NCBI GenBank assembly: GCA_905221115.1
Contig: CAJNBX010000004.1
Span: forward strand, 80,250 to 144,249
Direction of reading: 5' to 3'
DNA: 64,000 bases
From: a bacterium
GTDB taxonomy: Bacteria; Bacillota; Bacilli; Lactobacillales; Streptococcaceae
Positions 49,888 to 60,400 of this stretch are shown in pieces. Under the pieces are notes generated by a model. That model ran no database searches. It saw nothing but the letters and a program-made list of their open reading frames with translations, and was not told the DNA's origin. The translations under genes were made by a program, and so were the position numbers. Numbering within the stretch: the first letter of the stretch is position 1; each line of letters begins with the position of its first letter.

Positions 49888-51353
49888 TAGTTGTCACCTC
49901 CAAAAATCACGGGTTGCTGTTTGTGGTAGTCTGTTGTTGCTTCAAAAACAGCAGCAGCTTGGTAAATGGTTTCCTCAGAATACTTAGGACCAATCAATTG
50001 GAGACCGACAGGTAGACCTTGAGAGAATCCAGCTGGAATCGAAATTCCTGGGAGACCAGCCAAGTTGACTGGGATGGTCAAAAGGTCAGCCAAGTACATG
50101 GCAACTGGGTCATGGTTGAGTGAGTCCAAGTCATAAGCAACACTTGGAGCAGTTGGACCCAAAATCAAGTCGTAATCCGCGAAGACTTTTTCGAAATCTT
50201 GAATGATGAGTGTACGAACCTGACCAGCTTTCTTATAGTAGGCGTCATAGTAACCTGATGAAAGACTGAAAGTACCCAGCATGATACGACGTTTCACTTC
50301 TTCACCAAAACCTTGGCTACGGCTGTTTACATAGATTTCATCAAGGTTGGTTGCATCTTCTGCGCGGTAGCCGTAACGGATACCGTCAAAACGTTGCAAG
50401 TTTGATGAAGCTTCTGATGAAGCGATGATGTAGTATACAGCAACACCGTATTTAGAGTGAGGAAGGCTGACTTCTTCGACGATGGCACCCAGTTTTTCAA
50501 AGTGTTTAGCTGCATTTAGAATGGTTTCCTTAACTTCTGGGTCAATCCCTTCGCCAAGATATTCTTTAGGTAAAGCGATTTTCATTCCCTTGATGTCTTG
50601 ACCGATTTTTGAAGTAAAGTCGGCAATGCGGACAGGGGCAGAAGTAGAATCTTTGACATCTTCGCTGGCAATAGCGTTGAGCAAGAGGGCGTTTTCCTTA
50701 ACAGTAGGAGCAAAAGGTCCAATCTGGTCTAATGAGCTACCGAAGGCAATGAGACCGAAACGAGAAACCGTTCCGTAGGTTGGTTTGAGACCAACGATTC
50801 CGTTGAAGGCAGCAGGTTGGCGGATAGAACCACCAGTATCAGAACCAAGTGACAAGCGGACTTGCCCAGAAGCTACGGCTGCGGCAGAACCACTTGATGA
50901 TCCACCAGGAACTTTGCCTTGATCCCAAGCATTTTTAGTGGCACCATAGTGAGAAGTCTCACCTGATCCACCCATGGCAAACTCGTCCATGTTAGTTTTT
51001 CCTACGACAATCATGCCCTTAGCCTTTGCATTGGCAACGGCTGTCGCGTCAAAGATAGGCTCATAGTTGTAGAGCATTTTTGAGGCAGCAGTTGTGAGGA
51101 TGCCGTCTGTAGAGATGTTATCCTTAACAGCAAGTGGAATTCCTGAAAGGATATTATCAGCATCAATTCCAGCTTCATCAATAGCTTTAGCTTGAGCAAG
51201 GGCTTGCTCCTCAGCGATGGTAACAAAAGCGTTGATAGCTGTCTCTCGAGACTTGATATCTTCAAGCGTTGCTTGGGTTAATTCTGTTGCTGAAATTTCC
51301 TTAGAAACAAGGAGATTGTGCAAGTCTTCAATGGTTTTATTGTTGAAAGTCAT
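49887..51353 (-). CDS. gatA: Asp-tRNA(Asn)/Glu-tRNA(Gln) amidotransferase subunit A
   Basis: Glutaminase of the GatCAB complex. The 488-residue amidase-signature protein has Lys77 (AVKDN), cis-Ser152 in the [10 protein letters not shown] loop and nucleophile Ser176 (SDTGGSIRQ). Overlaps gatC by one base, so subunit synthesis is coupled. Confidence 0.97.
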   Translation of the reverse strand: MTFNNKTIEDLHNLLVSKEISATELTQATLEDIKSRETAINAFVTIAEEQALAQAKAIDEAGIDADNILSGIPLAVKDNISTDGILTTAASKMLYNYEPIFDATAVANAKAKGMIVVGKTNMDEFAMGGSGETSHYGATKNAWDQGKVPGGSSSGSAAAVASGQVRLSLGSDTGGSIRQPAAFNGIVGLKPTYGTVSRFGLIAFGSSLDQIGPFAPTVKENALLLNAIASEDVKDSTSAPVRIADFTSKIGQDIKGMKIALPKEYLGEGIDPEVKETILNAAKHFEKLGAIVEEVSLPHSKYGVAVYYIIASSEASSNLQRFDGIRYGYRAEDATNLDEIYVNSRSQGFGEEVKRRIMLGTFSLSSGYYDAYYKKAGQVRTLIIQDFEKVFADYDLILGPTAPSVAYDLDSLNHDPVAMYLADLLTIPVNLAGLPGISIPAGFSQGLPVGLQLIGPKYSEETIYQAAAVFEATTDYHKQQPVIFGGDN

Positions 51354-51655
51354 TAGGCATCTCCTCCATCGTCTAGGATAGCTGGTACCTTGATATAGTA
51401 GTTTTCTTTTTCAGGTACGTTTTTAAACAAGCGATCGCGGTCTGTTCCTTCTTCGGCTACATCAGGGCGGAGTACAGTCTTGCGGTCAGCCATGGTTGTA
51501 GTAGGTGCAACACCAGTTGTGTCAACTTCGCCCAGCAATTCAACCATGTCAACAATCTTAGACAAGGTAGTCGCAAAGGCAGCAGTTTCTTCTTCAGAGA
51601 ATCTTAATTTTGAAAGATTGGCAACGTGTGTTACCTCTTCTTGCGTAATTTTCAT
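51353..51655 (-). CDS. gatC: Asp-tRNA(Asn)/Glu-tRNA(Gln) amidotransferase subunit C
   Basis: Small subunit that stabilises GatA-GatB. The 100-residue product has the family start [21 protein letters not shown] and the C-terminal LRPDVAEEG segment that wraps around GatA. First gene of the operon; GAAAGGAT precedes the ATG. Confidence 0.95.
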   Translation of the reverse strand: MKITQEEVTHVANLSKLRFSEEETAAFATTLSKIVDMVELLGEVDTTGVAPTTTMADRKTVLRPDVAEEGTDRDRLFKNVPEKENYYIKVPAILDDGGDA

Positions 51656-51695
51656 CTTGCATCCTTTCGTGAAATGATGATTTTTAGTCTGTTCT

Positions 51696-51704
51696 ATTTT
51701 ACCA
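51696..51704 (-). promoter_or_regulatory. Extended -10 promoter of gatCAB
   Basis: TGGTAAAAT on the minus strand, about 40 nt before gatC; no clear -35. Confidence 0.55.
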
Positions 51705-51749
51705 TATTTTCCTATAAATAAGGGAGGGGGAAGTGAAAAGAAATAGAAA

Positions 51750-51778
51750 TTGAAAAAAATGCTAAAATTCGATATAAT
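51750..51778 (+). promoter_or_regulatory. Promoter of prfC
   Basis: TTGAAA (51750-51755), a 17-nt spacer and TATAAT (51773-51778). The leader is about 85 nt and shows no known regulatory motif. Confidence 0.8.
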
Positions 51779-51867
51779 GGAGTGTTGAAAGGAATGGTAA
51801 AATCCAATGTAGAAATCATTCTTAGCTATTGAAACAAGAAAAATAGAGAATCGAAGAAAGAGAACTT

Positions 51868-53412
51868 ATGAATATTCAAGAAGAAATTAAGAAACGTCGT
51901 ACCTTTGCCATCATCTCCCACCCGGACGCAGGGAAAACAACCATCACTGAGCAGTTGCTCTACTTTGGGGGCGAGATTCGTGAGGCTGGTACGGTTAAAG
52001 GAAAGAAAACAGGGACTTTTGCCAAGTCTGACTGGATGGATATCGAGAAGCAACGTGGGATTTCCGTTACTTCATCTGTGATGCAGTTTGACTACGATGG
52101 CAAGCGTGTGAATATCCTCGACACGCCAGGACACGAGGACTTTTCAGAAGATACCTATCGTACCTTGATGGCGGTGGATGCTGCGGTCATGGTTGTGGAC
52201 TCTGCCAAGGGTATCGAGGCCCAAACCAAGAAATTGTTTGAGGTTGTCAAACACCGTGGCATTCCAGTCTTTACCTTTATGAACAAGCTGGACCGTGATG
52301 GCCGTGAGCCACTGGATCTCTTGCAAGAACTAGAAGAAGTTCTAGGAATTGCTAGCTACCCGATGAACTGGCCGATCGGGATGGGGAAAGCCTTTGAAGG
52401 GCTCTATGACCTTTATAACCAACGCTTGGAACTTTATAAAGGGGATGAGCGTTTTGCCAGTCTAGAAGATGGGGACAAGCTTTTTGGTAGCAATCCTTTC
52501 TACGAGCAAGTCAAAGATGATATTGAGCTTTTAAATGAAGCTGGGAATGAGTTTTCAGAGGAAGCTATTCTGGCTGGAGAATTGACGCCAGTCTTCTTCG
52601 GTTCAGCTCTTACTAACTTTGGTGTGCAGACCTTCCTTGAAACCTTCCTCAAGTTTGCTCCAGAACCACATGGTCACAAGAAAACAGACGGCGAAATTGT
52701 GGATCCTCATGATAAGGATTTCTCAGGATTTGTCTTTAAAATCCAAGCCAATATGGACCCTCGTCACCGTGACCGTATCGCCTTTGTCCGTATCGTATCA
52801 GGCGAATTTGAGCGTGGCATGAGTGTCAACCTGCCTCGTACTGGTAAGGGTGCGAAACTGTCGAATGTCACTCAGTTTATGGCTGAAAGTCGTGAAAATA
52901 TAACTAATGCTGTAGCAGGTGATATTATCGGGGTTTACGATACAGGTACTTATCAGGTTGGGGATACCTTGACAGTTGGAAAAAACAAGTTTGAATTTGA
53001 ACCACTGCCAACCTTTACACCTGAAATTTTCATGAAAGTATCTGCTAAGAATGTCATGAAGCAAAAATCTTTCCACAAGGGAATCGAGCAATTGGTGCAA
53101 GAAGGTGCTATTCAGCTTTATAAGAATTACCAAACAGGCGAGTATATGCTAGGTGCTGTTGGTCAACTTCAGTTTGAAGTCTTTAAGCACCGTATGGAAG
53201 GCGAGTACAATGCGGAAGTAGTCATGAGCCCAATGGGTAAAAAGACCGTTCGTTGGATCAAGCCTGAGGACTTGGATGAACGGATGTCATCAAGTCGCAA
53301 TATCTTGGCCAAAGACCGTTTTGACCAACCAGTCTTCCTCTTTGAAAATGACTTTGCCCTTCGCTGGTTTGCGGATAAGTATCCAGACGTAGAGTTGGAA
53401 GAGAAGATGTGA
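51868..53412 (+). CDS. prfC: Peptide chain release factor 3
   Basis: GTPase that recycles RF1/RF2 from the ribosome. The 514-residue product has the G1 loop [15 protein letters not shown], the G2/G3 region with [10 protein letters not shown] and [12 protein letters not shown] (G4), and the C-terminal RF3 domain. The RBS is weak (AAAGAGAA). The structured repeat array begins at its stop codon. Confidence 0.96.
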   Translation: MNIQEEIKKRRTFAIISHPDAGKTTITEQLLYFGGEIREAGTVKGKKTGTFAKSDWMDIEKQRGISVTSSVMQFDYDGKRVNILDTPGHEDFSEDTYRTLMAVDAAVMVVDSAKGIEAQTKKLFEVVKHRGIPVFTFMNKLDRDGREPLDLLQELEEVLGIASYPMNWPIGMGKAFEGLYDLYNQRLELYKGDERFASLEDGDKLFGSNPFYEQVKDDIELLNEAGNEFSEEAILAGELTPVFFGSALTNFGVQTFLETFLKFAPEPHGHKKTDGEIVDPHDKDFSGFVFKIQANMDPRHRDRIAFVRIVSGEFERGMSVNLPRTGKGAKLSNVTQFMAESRENITNAVAGDIIGVYDTGTYQVGDTLTVGKNKFEFEPLPTFTPEIFMKVSAKNVMKQKSFHKGIEQLVQEGAIQLYKNYQTGEYMLGAVGQLQFEVFKHRMEGEYNAEVVMSPMGKKTVRWIKPEDLDERMSSSRNILAKDRFDQPVFLFENDFALRWFADKYPDVELEEKM

Positions 53413-53746
53413 TTCAGTAAGCCTACTTGATTGCAAAGCAATCTAAGTAGGCTACGGCAAGTCCTATTAGACTTGCCTAACTGCCTCACTAACTGAGTTT
53501 TGCAAATGGAATCGATTTGCCAAACTCAGTGTCGTAGTTCAGTAAATTTATTTGATTGTATAACAATCTAAGTAACTGACGCCAAGTTTCTATGGAACTT
53601 GGCTAGGCGCTCCACTAGTAAAGTTTTACGAATAATATCGATTCGTAAAACTTTACGTCGTAACTGGTAGTGAGCGGTCTAGCTAACTGCTTTACTAACT
53701 ACGTTTTGTAAATGGAATCGATTTGTAAAACTCATCGTCGTCATCT
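53413..53746 (+). repeat. Array of about 2.6 copies of a 125-nt palindromic repeat
   Basis: Unit 1 (from 53413) and unit 2 (from 53538) begin TTCAGTAA and end GTCGTA; unit 3 (about 53663-53746) lacks the first third. Each full unit has three stem-loops: a GATTG/CAATC stem (53429-53443; 53554-53568), an 8-bp stem (53456-53477; 53581-53603) and a 14-16-bp stem (53492-53530; 53618-53657; third copy 53703-53732). Copies differ by paired changes, e.g. GGCAAGTC/GACTTGCC against GCCAAGTT/AACTTGGC. No T-runs follow the stems. I cannot name this family; it is not BOX. Confidence 0.8.
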
Positions 53747-54324
53747 AACAATCTCTAACCTTTATGTTGGTTGATCTAAATATTCTAATAATAGAAGTCC
53801 AGGAATGCTATATTCATGGGCTTTTTCCTTGTGGCGAATTGTAAGTTGACTTGCCAAGTTCGGTGTCTTGGTCTTGAATCAGTAACTATTATAGCGCTTT
53901 ATCTAAATTTCCTATGTAAGAAAATCCTGCGAATGTTATGGCATTGTGGGATTTTTTTATAAGAGTTAGTAGGTCGAGCTATTTGCATTACTAAAGTGCA
54001 ACCTTTTTGTTTGTCAGTCTGCTCAAAAAATATCCGAGTAAACTATATATTTTGAAATTTACTATCTCTTAATTCTAATAAAAACATCGAAAAGTTCCTT
54101 GGATAACATACAATATATATGTCTATGAGAAGGAAAATGATGCTCTTTTTAATTTTGGATAAGTATCACGCATTCATCGGCAAAAATAATGGATTTCTTT
54201 TTTTACAGACCAGTCAATAAGGGATTCGGTTTGCTAGTATATTAACTTTGTTTATCAATGGGGAATTCATACAAAACAAATCAGAAAATGCTTTTTTTTT
54301 TTAGCAAAAACACTAAAAAATAAG
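53747..54324. other. AT-rich intergenic region with two similar terminator-like hairpins
   Basis: No convincing gene. Two diverged copies of one block lie at about 53774-53828 and 53900-53958; each begins ATCTAAAT and ends in an imperfect hairpin with a T-run (AAGTCCA/TGGGCTT plus TTTTT; AATCC/GGATT plus TTTTTTT). The rest, 53960-54324, is AT-rich with poly-T tracts and nothing recognised. Confidence 0.6.
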
Positions 54325-54369
54325 TTGACTTAATATAATGATTTGTGTTACAATAGAAAACGATTGCAT
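54325..54369 (+). promoter_or_regulatory. Promoter of the first adhesin gene with a cre-like site
   Basis: TTGACT (54325-54330), an 18-nt spacer and TGT-TACAAT (extended -10, 54349-54354). TAGAAAACGATTGCAT (54354-54369), at the expected start site, matches the CcpA cre consensus with two mismatches, so catabolite repression is possible. GGAGG follows before the ATG. Confidence 0.65.
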
Positions 54370-54411
54370 TAAACTAACTACTATAGCACTTTTTTTGGAG
54401 GAAAAAAATAA

Positions 54412-57400
54412 ATGTTTTTCAGACGTCAAAAGGGTCAATATCGCGAAACTGATCGTGTGACTCGATACAAACTGGTAAAATCCGGTAAGCATTGGTTGAG
54501 AGCCTCAACCTCTCTTTTTGGCTTATTCAAGGTTTTGCGTGGTGGTGTAGATACTACTCAAGTTATGACTGAAGTAGTAGAAAACCAAACTAATCAAACG
54601 ATTACAGGTCTTGATATTATAAGAGGTATTGCAGCAACAGGTGCCGTATTAGGCGGGGCTGTTGCTACTCAGACAAAAGTTTTTGCAAATGAAGCCGTAG
54701 CTCTTGAAAAAACGTTAGATAGTTCAGATGCTCTAGCAACGCATGATACAGTTGTCCTTGGTACAACTGCAAAAGCGGATGCGGAGAATTCGGCAAGTCT
54801 GTCTCATTCAGTAAGCGAGAGTGTATCTACTTCAGAATCAGTATCCACTAGTCTATCAGCTAGCGTTAGCACTTCTGCAAGTATGTCAACAAGTGCCTCA
54901 GAAAGCGCGTCAACTTCTGCTAGCGTCTCAGCAAGTACCTCTGTAAGTTCTAGTCAGTCGATGGTGGCGTCAGGTAATAGTGCACTTTCTACTACTGCTT
55001 CTGAAACTTCTGGAAAAGAAGAGTCTGTGTCAAAAGAAAGTCAGTTGACTAAAGAAGGATTGCCTACCACTAAGCTAAGTGCTCCTGTATTGGAATCAGC
55101 TAAATTGGAAAAAGATTTGGTTGATACGAATGCAGAAATAAGTAGTTTGGCAGGAGTAACTGCTGGTGCCATAGCAACATCGGAAGTTTCAGCTAAACAA
55201 CAGGATGAAAATCGGAAGAAGTTAACCAAACTTTCAGCTGAAATGGGTGAGTACCTAGCAAAAGCGGTCGGTCTACCTAATAGTGATGCAGCTATAGCAA
55301 AAGTGAATGCTGCGGTGACTGCTATCGAGACAGCTCTTGCTAATCCTAAGGCAGATTTGACCGAAACTGTAAAACTAGCGACCTCTGCTCGTAATTCGAT
55401 TGCTAATGCTGTGTTGAGAGTCAATTCAGGTGCGCGTGATGCACGAAATGGCAAACCAATGTTGCGTGGCAGTTCGTTTAGAGCGAGCTGGAGAGAAGCG
55501 CAGTCAGATGGACGAATAACTGTTAGTCAACCGCGGATTGATTTCGATAGAAATACTGGTATTGCTACATATACAATGTCAGTGGATTCTAGAACACCAT
55601 TATCACATATTGGTGTTAAAATCGATGTTGGTAAAGGAGGCCATGTTCAAAGTGCCACTTATAACGGAAATAATATGGATAAGACTTATGCTAGAGGGTC
55701 TGAAATTGTTTATAGTTATAGGCATGGTGCTGTAAAACAATTGGATGGAACTATTGTCGTAAAGGTTAAATACGATAAAAACGTCTCAACAGCTACAGCA
55801 AATATGCAGGTTCAGACAAGTTCTGCTCCAGTGTATCAAGACACTCCAGGGAACGCATCAACTGTACAACCGATCAGTTTTTCAACAGGATATAGACAGC
55901 AAGTTACTAGTACTAGTCAAGGGTCAAAACTTCGATTTCAGATAGCGGACATATACAAAGAAGTCTTTAATGGAGATACTATTAATGATACGATATCTGC
56001 AATTTGGGATGGGAAAATGCCCATCAAGAAGTTTAATATAGAGAATAGGAATGTTATCCCAGGTATAGAGTACTTAGGACCTCGAAATGATGAGGGATTA
56101 GGAGCTAAACAAGTTAATACTACATTAAGAGGGATAATTGGTGGGAATAACGCGTCTGCAGAAGTTGGAAAAACTTATATTTACCGCTTCGCTACAGAGG
56201 ATGTTGCCAAAAAGCAAGCTGCTGAAAATATTGGTTACTATATCAAAGGTTTTAATGAACGCCATGATATTCAAAGTGGCGATATTGTTCAAGTTTCCGA
56301 TTTGAACCATTTAACACCTGATGAAGTGAAGGAAGTTTATAATAAATTTATTAAAAATTCACATAATTCAACAGATTTGCAAAAAAATGGGGATATTGCT
56401 CCAGATGTATCAAAAGGTCAAGTGATTACAAATGCAGATGGAAGTATTACATTATCTTATCCCGGTACTAAATCTAAAATTGATGTTGCAACAGATGGTA
56501 CAATAACGGTTACTTATCGTGATGGTTCTACAAGTACAATCGATGCAACCTTAGAAAAAGAAAAAGAAATTCCTGACGTTTCTGTATCGGTTACACGTGA
56601 TGGTGGAAAGACTGTTGCTCCAGAAAAAGGTAGCGATGGTAACAATTATTACTACATCTATGCGGGTGATGATTTCACAGTCAATATGACTGCGACCGAT
56701 AATAAGGGCAAATTGAGAGAATTTAAACTTGTTCCAGAATCAGATAATTTCAGACCTGCTGAAGAGATGGCTAGAAATATATTTGGAGACGCTAGATATG
56801 GTACAGGTTCGGCTACTTCTCTTTCAGATCCGAATGGCGAAATCGTTGCGACTACATCTAGTCCTGCTCATATTACTGCTACGGGTCACCTAAAAGATGA
56901 TTTACCCTTTGCTACAGGGAATCATTGGCGTAGAAATGCTGTTGCAACAGATAAGGCTGGAAACTATACGCAAGCTGGTGATTTGAATAAAGGGAATTTC
57001 TTTATCAAGCAACGTGCCTTGAACGAACGTTATAAGTATGAACCAGAATTCGCTATAAAAAATCCTGACTTCACGCCTGTTGTGGATAAGAATAATCTAA
57101 CACCTGATGAGAAAAATGCTGTTAAAGCTGCTATCTATGCCAAAAATGACAAGGCAACTCATCGTATCGATGATATTGAAGTTCAGCCAGATGGAACAGC
57201 GACGATTATTTACAAAGATACCACACGTAGTAATCCAATTCTACCGTCAGTAACAGTTAATGAACGTCCTAAGTTAGTCATTCCTTATGACAATCAGGCA
57301 ACAAAAGAAATTTATCTTTATCGTAGTGAGCCGGTCAATATTACCCTAAAAGCTACGGATGATTCAGGAAACATCAATTCATTGAAGCTTACTAAAGTTA

Positions 57401-60400
57401 ATGGAAGCGAGGATGGCGCTGGTAATGGAACTGCTACTAACTATGGTGGTTTTACAGGGGTAACACGCTCTAATACCATCAATTCTACGACAAACCAAGC
57501 TAATGCCACGATTACCTTGACAGGTACTCTGGATAAAGGTTTGAGAAGTGGACAATATATTGAACGTAAACTTGTAGCTACAGATAACCAGAATACATCA
57601 AATAAAATTGATAATAACGAAGGTTATGTTAAGTTTGTTGTCAAGGATCAAACTGAGAAGTATACTGCGGTTGCTAAAGTGGATACGCTTTATACTTATG
57701 TTGGTGAAAGAGCTAACGATTTGAATAATGCAGCTAATTTTGTTCAACTTAAAGGTGGACAACCTTTACCTACAGGGGCAAAGGTTACCTGGAGAACACC
57801 AATTAGTACAACTAGTACTGGAGACAATAAAACAGCTGTAGCAACAGTCACATACTCAGACGGTTCAACCGATGATGTAACGGTAAATTATAAGGTCTTT
57901 GCGACTATTGCTCCTAAGGGACCTGTGAATGATATTCAAGGAACTAATCCTCATAACGGTAACTTATGGCATGATTATGTCAACAAGCAAGGAACCGATG
58001 CTTACCCAGGTGGAGCTAGACAAACTTGGCGAAATAATGGGCAACCAGTAGCAAGTTCGCCAATTAATACCACTACAGTGGGAAGACATAATCATCAGGT
58101 GACCTTTACTTATCCTGTTGGTCGTACAGGTGCAGGAGATACTGTTAAATTAAGTAATACAGTTGATGTTGTTCACAATATTTATAAATTTGAACCAAAG
58201 CGTTCGTATACTTTTACACAAAATAATACAAATGACTCAGACTTTAACCAAATTGTAGCAAGTCCTAAAGAAGCTGTTAGGGCGGCATCAGGAAATCCAG
58301 ATTTTGATGCGACAGGAACTAATTATAGGTGGGTTGATGGTGCTCCATCACTTAATACTGTAGGTACCTTTACTAAGCAAGTAGAGGTAGAACTTCCCGC
58401 AGATTCTACTGGATACAGAGCAAAACAGAATGTTCCGATTACGATTAAGGTTAATCCACAAACACCTGCAATTGCAGATGATTCAGTTACTGAAAAGGGT
58501 GGCTTGCCAAAACGTTCGATTGTGGTAACGAATGTAACACCGGGAGCTACCGTAACTTTAACTATCGCTGGTCAGACAATTCCTAAACAGGCTACTGGTA
58601 CAAGTGTAACCTTTGATTCAACTGATTTGAAACGAGCTACTGATACCAATAATGGCTTGTTACCTACAGGAGAAGTAACGGTTAAACAAGAGAAAGTTAT
58701 AACTACTTCTGCTGGAGGAACAGAAACTCTTACTTCTGCCACAGCTTCTAAGAACATTACTAAAGAAAATGTGAGACCGGAAGTTGAATTTGAATTCTAT
58801 GTCAAGAATGATAAGAGTGATAAGTGGGAAAAGCTTTCTCCGAAAAATGATGTCCGTCCTGGTACGAGTGGATACGAGATTTTTGCTGGAGATGAAGTTA
58901 AAGTTGTTTTAAAAGGTTCAGATAATAGTGGTAAACTTAGAGACTTGAAACTCTATGATGGTGTTTCTGACAAAGATAGAATATTCTCAGGTGACTATTC
59001 TTCGAATGATAGGGCACCAGGATTCAAGGATAAACCAACGAATGCTCCTACTACTTTAGAGTATACAGCGACTTATAATCCTAATCAGAAATATGCAGAC
59101 GGGAATAAATGGACGCTTGGGGTAAAAGCTGTAGACTTGTCTAGTAATGAAGCACGTACTCCAGCAGCAGTTGTTGCTCAAGGTAAATTGAATGAGAAAT
59201 TCCCTGGTAAGAAGCCGTCAGTAGTCTTCCAAGTTAAACATCCAAACGCTCTGGACAAGCCTGAGAAAGATAAAATCATGGCTGCTGTAAAAGCAGCAAA
59301 TCCAGAGGATGCAAACCGTATCAGAAGTTATTCTATTGCAGAAAATGGAACAGTAACCATCACCTATAAAGATGGAACAAAGAATACGGTAACGCCAGAT
59401 ATCTCTGACTCAGATTACCGTGCATCAGTATCAGCGTCAACAAGCGCCGTAGCGTCTACCTCAGCAAGCACAAGTGCGGTAGCGTCTACCTCAGCAAGCA
59501 CAAGCGCAGTAGCCTCTACGTCAGCATCAACCAGTGCCGTAGCGTCTACGTCAGCCTCAACCAGTGCCGTAGCGTCTACGTCAGCAAGCACAAGCGCAGT
59601 AGCCTCTACCTCAGCAAGCACAAGCGCAGTAGCCTCTACCTCAGCAAGTACAAGCGCAGTAGCCTCTACGTCAGCATCAACCAGTGCCGTAGCGTCTACG
59701 TCAGCGTCAACAAGTGCTGTAGCATCTACATCAGCCAGCACAAGCGCAGTAGCCTCTACATCAGCAAGTACTAGCGCAGTAGCCTCTACATCAGCAAGTA
59801 CTAGCGCAGTAGCGTCTACCTCAGCATCAACAAGTGCGGTAGCGTCTACGTCAGCATCGACTAGCGCTGTAGCGTCTACCTCAGCGTCAACAAGCGCCGT
59901 AGCCTCTACATCAGCGTCAACAAGTGCGGTAGCTTCTACCTCAGCAAGCACAAGTGCAGTAGCCTCTACATCAGCAAGCACAAGTGCTGTAGCTTCTACC
60001 TCAGCAAGCACAAGCGCAGTAGCGTCTACCTCAGCAAGCACAAGTGCGGTAGCCTCTACATCAGCATCGACTAGCGCCGTAGCATCTACCTCAGCAAGCA
60101 CAAGTGCTGTAGCTTCTACATCAGCAAGCACAAGCGCAGTAGCGTCTACCTCAGCAAGCACAAGTGCGGTAGCATCTACGTCAGCGTCAACAAGTGCTGT
60201 AGCGTCTACGTCAGCGTCAACAAGTGCGGTAGCGTCTACGTCAGCATCGACTAGCGCAGTAGCGTCTACCTCAGCGTCAACAAGCGCCGTAGCATCTACA
60301 TCAGCGTCAACAAGTGCAGTAGCGTCTACCTCAGCGTCAACAAGTGCAGTAGCGTCTACCTCAGCAAGCACAAGCGCAGTAGCATCTACCTCAGCAAGCA

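Noticed and set aside
54137-54220. A 27-codon frame (MMLFLILDKYHAF...) with AGAAGGAAA before the ATG
   Set aside because: RBS-like sequence is present but no clear promoter or family is seen, and an AT-rich region gives such frames by chance. Not annotated.
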